Shown: positions 15,273 to 23,533 of the stretch, piece by piece
Position numbering within the stretch: the first letter of the stretch is position 1
Layout: every line of letters begins with the position of its first letter
Assembly (NCBI GenBank): GCA_964400725.1
Contig: CAYNVS010000040.1
Location: 1-27,290 of the forward strand
Direction: 5' to 3'
DNA: 27,290 nucleotides
Source: CAYNVS01 sp964400725
GTDB taxonomy: Bacteria > Myxococcota_A > SURF-8 > CAYNVS01
Notes under the pieces: generated by a model
The model's database searches: none
Told to the model about the DNA's origin: nothing
The model's input: the letters and a program-made list of their open reading frames with translations, nothing else
Translations under genes and position numbers: made by a program

Positions 15273-15749
15273 ATGTCGGCAAATTTAAAACTTAAGGAAG
15301 GAGATAAAGCTCCGCTTTTTATCGGAATGACCGCGCAGGGCGAAAAAATAGACCTGGCGGAGCTGAAAGGTAAAAAAGTCGTTCTTTATTTTTACCCGAA
15401 GGACGACACCCCCGGCTGCACGAAAGAGGCATGTTCTTTCCGCGATATGTTCGCCGACATTAAAGCGGAGGGCGCGATTGTTATAGGCGTAAGCAAGGAC
15501 GGAGCGAAGAGCCACGAAAAGTTTGCGGCGAAATACAAGCTCAACTTCCCGCTTCTAATAGACGAGGAAGGAAAAATCATCGAGGCTTACGGAGTTTTCA
15601 AAGAAAAATCGATGTTCGGCAAAACGTTTTTAGGAATAGTCCGCTCCACATTCCTCATCGACGGCGACGGCGTAATACGCAAGATATGGCGCGCGGTAAA
15701 AGTTGACAAACACGTCGAAGAGGTTTTACAAGAGATTAAGAAGCTGTAA
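15273..15749 (+). CDS. bcp: Thioredoxin-dependent peroxiredoxin (Bcp/PrxQ)
   Basis: 158 residues, normal for Bcp. It reduces hydroperoxides in the cytoplasm and is recycled by thioredoxin. The signature FYPKDDTPGCTKEACSFRD carries the peroxidatic Cys49 and the resolving Cys54 four residues apart, the two-Cys Bcp arrangement. Downstream, STFLIDGDGVIRKIW is the typical C-terminal strand. CAGGAG seven bases before ATG supports the start. A promoter and palindrome precede it. The SDR gene follows 36 nt later and nth overlaps that, so a bcp-SDR-nth operon is likely. A thioredoxin gene lies about 8.5 kb downstream. Confidence 0.95.
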   Translation: MSANLKLKEGDKAPLFIGMTAQGEKIDLAELKGKKVVLYFYPKDDTPGCTKEACSFRDMFADIKAEGAIVIGVSKDGAKSHEKFAAKYKLNFPLLIDEEGKIIEAYGVFKEKSMFGKTFLGIVRSTFLIDGDGVIRKIWRAVKVDKHVEEVLQEIKKL

Positions 15750-15785
15750 TTATTATCGGAATTTTTTTTGCGCAAAGGAGCGGCG

Positions 15786-16520
15786 ATGTCGGAAAAAAAG
15801 AAAGCGATAATAGCGGGCGCCACAAGCGGCATGGGGTACGAGCTTGCGAAAATACTCGCCGCAGAGGGTTACGCGGTCGGAGTTACGGGGCGGCGCGAAG
15901 AAATTCTCAATAAAATGAAGACCGAGCTTGGCGGAGAAATTTACGTCAAAACTATGGACGTCAGACGGACGCGGGAAGCTATGAAGGCCATGTCCGAACT
16001 CATCGAGGAGATGGGCGGATCCGATTTGATAGTCTTAAGCTCCGGCGTGGCGTACGTGAACCCGAAACTCGCATGGGAGAAGGACGAGGAAATAATCGAC
16101 ACGAACGTAAAAGGGTTCGCTGCGCTGGCAAACGTCGCCTACAATTATTTCAACGACAAAAAAGGCGGACATCTCGTCGCGATTTCCTCGATTGCGGGCA
16201 TTCGGGGCGGCGGCACGAATTCGGCGTACGCGGCCAGCAAGGCTTTTATGATTAACTACCTCGAAGGTCTGCGCTTAAACGCCGCGGCGCGCCGCAACAA
16301 CGTTGTAGTTACGGATATACGCCCCGGCTACGTCGATACGCCGCTGCTCAAAGGGATGAAAGGACTCTTCTGGGTCGTTCCGGCTCAAAAGGCCGCCGAG
16401 CAAATTTACGGCGCGATTAAAAGCAAGAAGAAATACGTTTACGTAAGCAAACGATGGGCGCTTGTCGCTTGCGTTCTGCGCCGGATGCCGCAGGGCGGCC
16501 TCAGACTGATGGGAATGTAA
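15786..16520 (+). CDS. Short-chain dehydrogenase/reductase (classical SDR)
   Basis: 244 residues, a NAD(P)-dependent oxidoreductase of unknown substrate. The cofactor motif AGATSGMGYELA is at residues 8-19, and the catalytic Tyr148 and Lys152 lie in YAASK, after the serine of the ISSIAG strand. DIRPGYVDTP follows, as in classical SDRs. The C-terminal AQKAAEQIYGAIKSKKKYVYVSKRW is common in the YbbO/SDR-a subgroup, often annotated as acting on lipids or aldehydes. The start is ATG 15786 because AAAGGAG lies five bases upstream; an in-frame TTG 18 nt earlier overlaps that SD and is rejected. It is cotranscribed with bcp and nth. Confidence 0.92.
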   Translation: MSEKKKAIIAGATSGMGYELAKILAAEGYAVGVTGRREEILNKMKTELGGEIYVKTMDVRRTREAMKAMSELIEEMGGSDLIVLSSGVAYVNPKLAWEKDEEIIDTNVKGFAALANVAYNYFNDKKGGHLVAISSIAGIRGGGTNSAYAASKAFMINYLEGLRLNAAARRNNVVVTDIRPGYVDTPLLKGMKGLFWVVPAQKAAEQIYGAIKSKKKYVYVSKRWALVACVLRRMPQGGLRLMGM

Positions 16521-17212
16521 TGACGAAGACGGCCGCGGAAGAGTTCGATATAGAGAAGGCGCTCGAAATAATTTCAAATTTTGTAGGCGACGAACTGCCG
16601 CCGGCCGAGCTTTACGCGCTCGATCCGTTCCGCGTATTGGTAAGCTGCGTAATAAGCCTGCGCACGAAGGATAAAACGACAGAAAAAGCGTCGAAGCGCG
16701 TATTCGATAAAATTAATAGCGTTGGCGACTTGGCTCAAATAGACGAGAACGAGCTTGCGAGGCTTATATATCCGGCCGGTTTTTACAACGCAAAGGCGAA
16801 AAATCTTAAACTTTTAGCGAAGAAACTGCTTGAGGAAAACGGCGGCCAAGTTTACGACGACATCGACAAACTGCTTGCGCTGCCCGGCGTCGGGCGCAAG
16901 ACCGCGAACCTTGTCGTTACGGTCGGCTTCGGCAAGGACGGAATATGCGTCGATACTCACGTTCACCGCATCGTAAACCGATTCGGTTACGTAAAAACAA
17001 AAACGCCGGACGACACCGAGGCCGCGCTTCGGCAAAAACTTCCCAAACATTGGCGCATTCCGATTAATCGAATTCTCGTGCTTTACGGCCAAAAGGTCTG
17101 CAGGCCGGTCGGGCCAAAATGCGGCGAATGCGCTTTGGCGTCGTTTTGTCCCAAGGTCGGCGTCGTTTTGAAGGAAGATAAAATAAAATCCGCGGGAAAG
17201 CGCGGGCAATAA
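16520..17212 (+). CDS. nth: Endonuclease III, base-excision repair glycosylase/AP lyase
   Basis: 230 residues. It removes oxidised pyrimidines and nicks the abasic site. The helix-hairpin-helix LLALPGVGRKTANLV carries catalytic Lys127, and Asp145 lies in VDTHVHR. The 4Fe-4S ligands fit C-x6-C-x2-C-x5-C exactly (C194, C201, C204, C210). The N-terminal region reads LVSCVISLRTKDKTT rather than the E. coli LSAQATD type, placing it in a divergent Nth subgroup. The start is ATG 16520: TAATG overlaps the SDR stop, a coupling arrangement, and the upstream extension in the same frame lies inside the SDR gene. Pairing with a peroxiredoxin suggests an oxidative-damage operon. Confidence 0.94.
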   Translation: MTKTAAEEFDIEKALEIISNFVGDELPPAELYALDPFRVLVSCVISLRTKDKTTEKASKRVFDKINSVGDLAQIDENELARLIYPAGFYNAKAKNLKLLAKKLLEENGGQVYDDIDKLLALPGVGRKTANLVVTVGFGKDGICVDTHVHRIVNRFGYVKTKTPDDTEAALRQKLPKHWRIPINRILVLYGQKVCRPVGPKCGECALASFCPKVGVVLKEDKIKSAGKRGQ

Positions 17213-17258
17213 AACGAGTTAGAAGAACCGCGTTGCGTTAAAAAAGCTTTCAACATTC

Positions 17259-17287
17259 TTGACAAGCTGATGAAGAAGTCTTATTTT
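17259..17287 (+). promoter_or_regulatory. Predicted promoter of the Rrf2 regulator gene
   Basis: A perfect TTGACA (17259-17264), a 17-base spacer and TATTTT (17282-17287). The leader is very short (about 14 nt) but contains GGAGG. Rrf2 proteins usually repress their own promoter, so an operator may overlap this site. Confidence 0.65.
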
Positions 17288-17306
17288 GCTCTTACGGAGG
17301 CGCAAA

Positions 17307-17693
17307 ATGTTATCTCAAACCGCAATTTACGCGCTGCGAGCGATGGGTTACATAGCGAAGGCCGGGAACGACAAACCCGCGCTTGCGAAAACAATTTCCG
17401 CAGAAATGGGGATTCCGCTCAATTTTCTTTCAAAAATCGCCAACAGGCTGACGCAGGCGGGGTTGTTAAAATCCGCGCGCGGAGTCAAAGGCGGTTTTAC
17501 GCTGGCGCGTCCCGCCGAGACGATTACGCTTGGCGAAGTCGCGGGGCTGTTTATGAACATGGACGACCACAAGAAGTGCTTCCTCGGAATGAGCGAGTGC
17601 GACGGCTCCTGCCGCCTGCACGCCGAATGGGAGCCTTATTTTTCGAAATTCAACGAATTATTGACGAATAAAACAATCGACCAGCTATTTTAA
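17307..17693 (+). CDS. Rrf2-family transcription regulator with Fe-S cysteines
   Basis: 128 residues. The N-terminal winged helix reads SQTAIYALRAMGYIA, then LAKTISAEMGIPLNFLSKIANRLTQAGLLKSARGVKGGFTLARP, the standard Rrf2 DNA-binding region. C91, C98 and C102, with H105 just after (CFLGMSEC, GSCRLH), form the cluster-binding segment seen in IscR, NsrR and RsrR-type members. It therefore probably senses iron-sulfur status, nitric oxide or redox state. The start is ATG 17307, because GGAGG lies six bases upstream and the fold begins there. The DUF438-hemerythrin gene follows after 22 nt, so the two are one operon and the latter is its most likely target. Confidence 0.93.
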   Translation: MLSQTAIYALRAMGYIAKAGNDKPALAKTISAEMGIPLNFLSKIANRLTQAGLLKSARGVKGGFTLARPAETITLGEVAGLFMNMDDHKKCFLGMSECDGSCRLHAEWEPYFSKFNELLTNKTIDQLF

Positions 17694-17715
17694 CCGACAT
17701 TGAAAGGAGCTCGAC

Positions 17716-19161
17716 ATGAAGATTACGCCGCTGACCAAAGTAAACGATTTGATTGAAAATTATCCGTTTATGCTGGATTACTTAATCGCGTACAACCAAA
17801 AGTTTTCTTTGCTGCGAAGCAAAGCGATGCGTATGACGCTGGGCCGCGTTGCGACGCTTAAAAAAGTCGCGGCCATGGGCGATATTTCGCTCGAAAAGCT
17901 GCTTGCCGACGTTGCGGCGAAGATAGAGCTTGAAACCGGCGTAAAAGTAGAAACCGAAATCGGGCGGATGATGACCGACGCCGAAAAGGCTGAAATCCTA
18001 AAAGAAATAATAAAGGAGCTTCACGCGGGCGCGCCGCTGGAACGCGTAAAGGCCCGCTTCGACAAGGCGATAGAAGGGCTGGAACACTCGGACATCGCCG
18101 CGATGGAAGAACAATTAATAAAGGAGGGAGTCGAGGTCGGCCAGATACAGCATTTATGCGATTTGCACGTCGGCGTTTTTAAAGATTCGCTCGACGTTAT
18201 GCCCGAAGTCGAGGCGCAGCCCGGCCACCCCGTTCATACATACATGGAAAGCAACAAAATAATAGTACGGCTTATAAACGAATTCGGCGCTCTTTTATCC
18301 GCGCTTGATGCGGATAAATCGCCGAATAATTTTGCGAAGTTAAAGCCCCAACTTACGCGCTCTCTCGACGCCTTCGAGCCGCTCGACCGCCATTACAAAC
18401 GAAAGGAGTACCAGCTCTTTCCTTACCTCGAACGGCATGGCGTTACCGCGCCGCCGAAAGTGATGTGGGGAGTGCACGACGAAATCCGCGCCTTTTACAA
18501 AAGCGCGAAGCTCGCTCTGGAAGAAGAAAAAACGGAGGAATTTCTGCGCATTGCCGCAGCCTTCTCTCGTTCGGCGACCGAGATGGTTTACAAGGAAGAC
18601 CGCATTCTCTTCCCTATATCCATGCAGACGCTTACCCAAGACGACTGGATTGCGGCTAAACGCGGAGAGCTGGAAATCGGTTACGATTTCGTTCCTCCGG
18701 CGGCGGACGGAAGCGGCGAGACCATGGCGGAAATAAGCTCCGCCGCGGCCTTTGCTGAAGGCGCGATAAAGCTTGATACCGGCGAGCTGACCGCTGAACA
18801 GCTCAACGCTATGCTGCTTGCTATGCCGGTCGATATTACTTTTGTGGACGAAAACGACGAGGTGCGGTACTTTTCAGCCGGACCGGAGCGCGTTTTTCCG
18901 CGAAGCGCGGGCATTATAGGCCGCAAGGTGCAGAACTGCCACCCGCCCAAAAGTTTGCATGTCGTAAACCGGATACTAGAAGAGTTTCGCGCTGGAAAGA
19001 AAAATTCCGCGGACTTTTACATTCATTTGGGCGATAAATTCGTTTATATCCGTTACTTCGCCGTGCGCGGCGCGGAAGGCAAATACATGGGAACTCTTGA
19101 GGTGACGCAGGACATCGCGCCTATTCAGGCGATTGAAGGCGACAAGCGGCTGCTTGACTGA
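17716..19161 (+). CDS. DUF1858/DUF438-hemerythrin-PAS protein
   Basis: 481 residues, cytoplasmic. Domains in order are a DUF1858-like helix bundle (about 1-70), DUF438 (about 90-160: EILKEIIKELHAGAPLERVKARF, then LIKEGVEVGQIQHLCDLH), a hemerythrin-like di-iron bundle (about 165-310) and a PAS domain (about 350-470). Candidate iron ligands include H171 and H174 (PGHPVHTY), H226 and E231 (HYKRKE), H254 (WGVHDE) and E294 (YKEDRILFP). PAS features are VDITFVDENDEVRYFS and NCHPPKSLHVVNRIL. Related proteins are poorly characterised; hemerythrin partners of NO or Fe-S repair (RIC/YtfE-type) suggest a role in nitrosative or redox sensing. GGAG seven bases before ATG fixes the start. Cotranscription with the Rrf2 regulator supports this idea but does not prove it. 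Confidence 0.92.
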   Translation: MKITPLTKVNDLIENYPFMLDYLIAYNQKFSLLRSKAMRMTLGRVATLKKVAAMGDISLEKLLADVAAKIELETGVKVETEIGRMMTDAEKAEILKEIIKELHAGAPLERVKARFDKAIEGLEHSDIAAMEEQLIKEGVEVGQIQHLCDLHVGVFKDSLDVMPEVEAQPGHPVHTYMESNKIIVRLINEFGALLSALDADKSPNNFAKLKPQLTRSLDAFEPLDRHYKRKEYQLFPYLERHGVTAPPKVMWGVHDEIRAFYKSAKLALEEEKTEEFLRIAAAFSRSATEMVYKEDRILFPISMQTLTQDDWIAAKRGELEIGYDFVPPAADGSGETMAEISSAAAFAEGAIKLDTGELTAEQLNAMLLAMPVDITFVDENDEVRYFSAGPERVFPRSAGIIGRKVQNCHPPKSLHVVNRILEEFRAGKKNSADFYIHLGDKFVYIRYFAVRGAEGKYMGTLEVTQDIAPIQAIEGDKRLLD

Positions 19162-19214
19162 GAATAAACTAACTTTGTCCCGCGCTTTATAATTAAAAAG
19201 AAAAGGATTTTATT

Positions 19215-19562
19215 ATGAACGAAAAAAAAGAAAAAAGCGGTCTGGCGCCCGCGGTCAAAGCGGCTGTTGGCGACCTCGTTGCGTACGTCCCCGATTCTGT
19301 AATCAGCCGGACGCTCGTTAAAAACGACGCGGGAAACGTTACTCTTTTCGCCTTTGCTAAAGGGCAGGGGCTTAGCAAACACTCCGCGCCGTTCGACGCG
19401 CTGGTTCACGTCGTCGAGGGCGCCGTTACGATAACGCTGGGCGAAGAAGATTATTCGCTGCGCGGCGGCGATATGATACTGATGCCCGCCGACGTTCCGC
19501 ACGCTTTGCGCGCCGACGAAAATTTTAAAATGCTTCTCGTTATGCTGAAGGGACGAGGTTGA
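19215..19562 (+). CDS. Small single-domain cupin
   Basis: 115 residues, a single cupin_2 barrel. Motif 1 reads GLSKHSAPFDALVHVVEG, with a first His but Ala-Pro-Phe in place of the usual HxH spacing, and the second His in LVHVVEG. Motif 2 is GDMILMPADVPHAL with its conserved His. Metal binding is therefore likely but with an imperfect ligand set. Substrate is unknown; such proteins are often sensors or isomerase-like enzymes. AAGGA nine bases before ATG sets the start. A TATAAT at 19188-19193 lies just upstream without a good -35. It follows the DUF438 gene by 53 nt on the same strand. Confidence 0.9.
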   Translation: MNEKKEKSGLAPAVKAAVGDLVAYVPDSVISRTLVKNDAGNVTLFAFAKGQGLSKHSAPFDALVHVVEGAVTITLGEEDYSLRGGDMILMPADVPHALRADENFKMLLVMLKGRG

Positions 19563-19625
19563 CCCGTCCCCGCTTTTGGCCTCCTATAGAATGCGGCTGC
19601 ATGTTCCTCGTCCATCGAGACGCTT

Positions 19626-19640
19626 CGTTCCTTAGGAACG
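19626..19640. repeat. Short inverted repeat
   Basis: CGTTCC (19626-19631) and GGAACG (19635-19640) around TTA. It directly precedes the longer hairpin at 19644-19708. Confidence 0.5.
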
Positions 19641-19643
19641 CGG

Positions 19644-19708
19644 TTATGTCCCGCGGCCTTGAGAAGATTTGCTTTTGCAAATCGTCTTGAAGGGCGCGAC
19701 AGGCATAA
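19644..19708. repeat. 65-nt long imperfect hairpin, possible structured RNA or miniature element
   Basis: The two halves pair almost throughout: TTATG with CATAA, CGCG with CGCG, CCTTGAGA with TCTTGAAGG (one bulged base), and GATTTGC (19666-19672) with GCAAATC (19677-19683) around a TTTT loop. That makes about 24 pairs with small internal loops. No T-run follows, so it is not a standard terminator. It fills the gap between the cupin and AsmA-like genes. It could be a REP/MITE-like repeat or a processed RNA; copy number in the genome is unknown. Confidence 0.55.
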
Positions 19709-19792
19709 AGACAAAACTTTTAAGAACCGCCGCAAACGGGCGCCTGATTAGCTCCTTGCCAAATCAAGCGTTTCTTGCTATTTTCTTTTATT

Positions 19793-22700
19793 ATGGATAG
19801 CGAAGAGAAAAAAGCCGAGAAGAAAGAAATAAGCCGAGCCAAGAAAGCCGCGGGCAAGGCTTGGGGCGCTTTTGCGTTTGCGTTCCGGTGGACGCGCCGG
19901 TTGATTCTTATATTAATACTCCTCGTTCTCGTCGCTCTCGTCTTCCCTTACAGGCTCGCCGCCCCCAAAGCTCTAAAAATCGCGGAGGAAAAAACCGGCG
20001 TAATCATACGGGCGGACGTAAAAAAAATCAGCCTTCTATCGGGAATAGAAATTAAAAATATCGAGGTAAAAGCGCCCAAGGGGTACGACAAGCCTGTTGC
20101 GAAAATTAAAAGTTTGAAGCTCGAATACTCGTTTCTCGATTTATTTTTTAAAAAATTATCAATCGAAGAACTGACCGTAGAAGATCCTTATTTTAACTAC
20201 GAAGACCGCGGCGACGAAGGAACGAACGTTAAGGCGCTGCTTGCCAAAATTTCGGGCGGCGAAAAAAAAGAGGAAAAAAAAGAAGAGAAAAAAAACGAAA
20301 AGAAAAGCGATTTCGCATTTGCGGTTGAAATTAAAAAATTGTCCATAAAAAATTTTTGCGCCGACGCCGACCTTAAAGGAGAAAAAGCGGGCGTTTCGGG
20401 AGTTAATTTGAGCGTATCCGGCGATGCGCGAATGCCGGGAAACAAGGGAACGCTTCAGGTTTTGCTTACCGCCGCGCCGCTGGAAAAATCCGCCAATTTA
20501 ACGTACGCCGGAGCCGATTTGGACGCCGCGCTTTCCGTCGCGCTGACGGCTTTGGCGGAAGTGAAGGATTTCAATTACGCCAAGCTGTCCGTTTCGTTGC
20601 CGGTAAGCGTTTTAAAGGCGCGGCAGAAAGAGATTTCAGCGCCGAAAACAGACTTGGAACTGAGGCTGGAAGGCCGCGTTGACTACGCCAAGCAAACCGC
20701 GGCCGCCGATAATTTACAGCTTTTCCTTTCGGGATACGAAATGGCGAAGCTTAAAGGAAACGCCGATAATTTCCTCGGCGACGAGCTCGGCGGAAGCGTT
20801 GAGATTTCAAAATTCGCGCTGGAACTCGAAAAGTTGCAGCCGTTCCTAGACGCGCTTTCGCTGCCGTACAAGGCGTCGGGAAAAATCGTTTTAACGGGCG
20901 CGCTTTCCGGGAAAAAAAGCGACGTTTTAAATAAAATAGCTCCGCTTGGAACCCTCAACCTTGTCGCGCAGGACGTCAAAGTCCGCGCCGGAGACCTTTT
21001 CGCCGTCGATGATTTTTCGGGGAATCTTGCCGTCGCATCGACCGCCGGACAGCCTTTTAACAACGCTAAAATCTCGGCGGATTTCGACGTTAAAGGGTTG
21101 AGCGAGTTAAAAGGCGGCTTCGGAGCGCGGCAGATTAAAATAAGCGCGAAAGTCGATTCGGACGCTTCGCTTAAACCGAAAGCCGGAGTTGAAATCTCGG
21201 CAGAAGCGTTTGGGCTCAAAAACAAGGAAGCGGAAATTAAAAACGCCAAAGCGAATGCGGCCGCTTCCGTCGATATGACCGCTGGAACCGCAAAGCTCGA
21301 TAAATTTACAATCGTCGCGCCGGGTTTGATAAACGCCGAGCTAAACGCCGAGGCCGCTTCGCTGGGGAAGACGGGGCTGGCCAAACTTAAAATTAAAACC
21401 GGCAAATTCGCCGATATAATCGCGTGGCTGCCGCAAAACCGCAGGGAACAAATTCCGCGCGGGCTTACGCTCGACGGCGCCGCCGAAACGACGCTTGGCG
21501 TTAAATGGAATTTAAGCTGGATGACTTTCTTCGCCTACGTTCCGGAAAAGTCGCGCAAAACCGTCGTCGATTATTGCCCGGACGCAAAGCTCGCGCTGGA
21601 CGCGCTGCTATTGACGAACGCGCCTTTAAAAAAGCCCGATCCGATGAGCCTTCCCGTTCAATTCGACGCTTCGCTTGATATAAGCGGCCTGTCGGTCGCC
21701 ATGACCGACGGAGAAAATAAATCGCAGATTAAAAACGGTTCGCTGTCGTTGTCTGCGACGGGCGCGCCTAAAAAAATAAAGGCGGCCATCGACGCGAAAA
21801 TAGAACAGATTTCGCAGGGTCGTCTAATTGTTCAACGCGCGGCGGCCTATGGCGGCTGCGAGATTTCGCCGGACGAGATTAAGCCGGACGTTTCGCTGCA
21901 GGCCGCGTTTATAAACGAAACCGAAAAAGAGATAACCATTGAGGGGCTCGCGCTTTCCCTTTCGGCGGCTCTGCCCGCTAAAAATTTCTCCCCGACTCTT
22001 AAGGCGGCTTCGGCGAAAGCCGAGTTGTCGGCGGTTAAAATAGAAAACAATTTTAAACAACGCGCCGCGATAAACGGTTTTACCGCATCCTTTAACGGAA
22101 CCCTCGCCGAGGGAGGAAGCGTTAAAGCCTCTTTTTTGCTCGGCGCGCAAAACGCCGACGCAATCGATCAAAAAATCGAGTTGGAAAATTTATCCGTCGG
22201 CCTGAATTTTGCCGCGCTTCTCGACGCGTCTTACCTGCCTAAAGGCGCGGCAAAGACGACGCTGACGGTTGAGGCCGGCTCGATTAACGCGAAAGAAAAG
22301 CTCCCTTTCTCGCTCGAAAAAAACAAGTTTGAAATTTCGCTCGAAACTCCCGACGCTTTTAAGGAAACCACGATAAACTACGCCGCGCTTTCAATCCCGA
22401 CGCTCGGCGTTAAAGCGCTAGTCAACGCCAAGGCTTATCCGCTTGTTAATTCGCTGTCGCCGTTTGAAACGGCCGACGCTCCCGGCGTCGATGCCGCGGC
22501 GAAAATTTCGGTAAAAAAGGAAAACGCTTTTTCGATGCCGGGCGGAGTCAATATATCGGGCGAAATCGGCGCGGAGTTTTCTTTCGCTTTGCGCGGAGAC
22601 AAAGCCGACCTAAACGGCGCGATAACGTCCAACGCGTTTTCGTTGTCGATGACGCAGAATTTTACGAACGAAACAAGCGGTCGAAAAGAAAAAATAGAGA

Positions 22701-23527
22701 GAGTCGTTTCAATCGAGCGGCTCGATATGAACCTGCCGATAAGCCAGACGCTTTACGTCCGGCCTAAGGCGTCGCTCGCGCCCGCCTCTAACGACAAATC
22801 CGGCTTCGACATGAGCATAAGCGCCCTTTACGACGCCTTCCGCGAATACTCGCGCCAGAAGAACGATTTCGAGCTTACAAATCTTCAGATAACTGAAAAA
22901 AGCGAAGGAAAACTGACGCGTTCGTTGAAATTTGAAAAAATCGCGCTCGATTTAAAGTACGGCGACAACGCGCTTTCGATAAACCGGATGCACATAAAGG
23001 CGCTGGAAGGCGATTTTGTCGGCAAACTGTTCGTCAAACTGCCGGAAGACAAGCCGAACATGCCCGAAATTAAGTTCGCTATGCAGGTTTCCGGCGCGAA
23101 CCTCGCTTACCTTAACGCCGATTACGACCCTAAAAAAATTACGCCGGAAACGGAGGTCGCCGCGATAGCGGGCATTACGCTGGACATGAAGAAGCGGGCT
23201 TTCGAGGGGCGTATGGACATTACGACTATCAGCCTTAAACAGCTCGACGAGCTTTTGGGCTTTTTAGACCCTAACGACAAAGACCCGAAGATACAAAAGA
23301 ACAGGCAGACGCTAAAAACGGCGGCGATCGTCAAGCCTAAGGTCGAGCTGGTTTCGATGTGGATTGCAAAGGAAAACCTTAACATGGACATCTTCATATC
23401 GTCGGTGCCGCTTATAGAGACGTTTCTGCAAAACGTGCTTGACAACTTGAAGCTGCGCCGTTACAGCATATCGCCGATACTGAACAAATATCTGCCGCAG
23501 GACGCGGCGGCGGAAAAAACGGAGTGA
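19793..23527 (+). CDS. Large AsmA-family protein (YdbH/TamB-like), probable envelope lipid-transport bridge
   Basis: 1244 residues. One N-terminal membrane anchor (about 37-51) after a Lys/Glu-rich cytoplasmic start is followed by a very long periplasmic region. The first part has the AsmA pattern: KTGVIIRADVKKISLLSGIEIKN, then AKIKSLKLEYSFLDLFFKKLSIEELTVEDPYF. A Lys/Glu linker lies at about 155-172. The rest is repetitive beta-strand sequence, as in the groove-forming AsmA clan. The C-terminal part (LKQLDELLGFLDPNDKDP, then LVSMWIAKENLNMDIFISSVPLIE) resembles the AsmA-like C-terminal region. Family members TamB, YhdP and YdbH act redundantly in outer-membrane phospholipid supply in E. coli. 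ATG 19793 was chosen over TTG 19775; neither has a visible SD. A DUF1318-like lipoprotein gene follows after six bases, matching the ydbH-ynbE-ydbL arrangement. Confidence 0.85.
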   Translation: MDSEEKKAEKKEISRAKKAAGKAWGAFAFAFRWTRRLILILILLVLVALVFPYRLAAPKALKIAEEKTGVIIRADVKKISLLSGIEIKNIEVKAPKGYDKPVAKIKSLKLEYSFLDLFFKKLSIEELTVEDPYFNYEDRGDEGTNVKALLAKISGGEKKEEKKEEKKNEKKSDFAFAVEIKKLSIKNFCADADLKGEKAGVSGVNLSVSGDARMPGNKGTLQVLLTAAPLEKSANLTYAGADLDAALSVALTALAEVKDFNYAKLSVSLPVSVLKARQKEISAPKTDLELRLEGRVDYAKQTAAADNLQLFLSGYEMAKLKGNADNFLGDELGGSVEISKFALELEKLQPFLDALSLPYKASGKIVLTGALSGKKSDVLNKIAPLGTLNLVAQDVKVRAGDLFAVDDFSGNLAVASTAGQPFNNAKISADFDVKGLSELKGGFGARQIKISAKVDSDASLKPKAGVEISAEAFGLKNKEAEIKNAKANAAASVDMTAGTAKLDKFTIVAPGLINAELNAEAASLGKTGLAKLKIKTGKFADIIAWLPQNRREQIPRGLTLDGAAETTLGVKWNLSWMTFFAYVPEKSRKTVVDYCPDAKLALDALLLTNAPLKKPDPMSLPVQFDASLDISGLSVAMTDGENKSQIKNGSLSLSATGAPKKIKAAIDAKIEQISQGRLIVQRAAAYGGCEISPDEIKPDVSLQAAFINETEKEITIEGLALSLSAALPAKNFSPTLKAASAKAELSAVKIENNFKQRAAINGFTASFNGTLAEGGSVKASFLLGAQNADAIDQKIELENLSVGLNFAALLDASYLPKGAAKTTLTVEAGSINAKEKLPFSLEKNKFEISLETPDAFKETTINYAALSIPTLGVKALVNAKAYPLVNSLSPFETADAPGVDAAAKISVKKENAFSMPGGVNISGEIGAEFSFALRGDKADLNGAITSNAFSLSMTQNFTNETSGRKEKIERVVSIERLDMNLPISQTLYVRPKASLAPASNDKSGFDMSISALYDAFREYSRQKNDFELTNLQITEKSEGKLTRSLKFEKIALDLKYGDNALSINRMHIKALEGDFVGKLFVKLPEDKPNMPEIKFAMQVSGANLAYLNADYDPKKITPETEVAAIAGITLDMKKRAFEGRMDITTISLKQLDELLGFLDPNDKDPKIQKNRQTLKTAAIVKPKVELVSMWIAKENLNMDIFISSVPLIETFLQNVLDNLKLRRYSISPILNKYLPQDAAAEKTE

Positions 23528-23533
23528 AACTAA

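Noticed and set aside
20683..21405. 240-residue minus-strand open frame inside the AsmA-like gene
   Set aside because: The Ser/Ala/Phe-rich composition is typical of an antisense shadow, and the plus-strand gene is clearly real.
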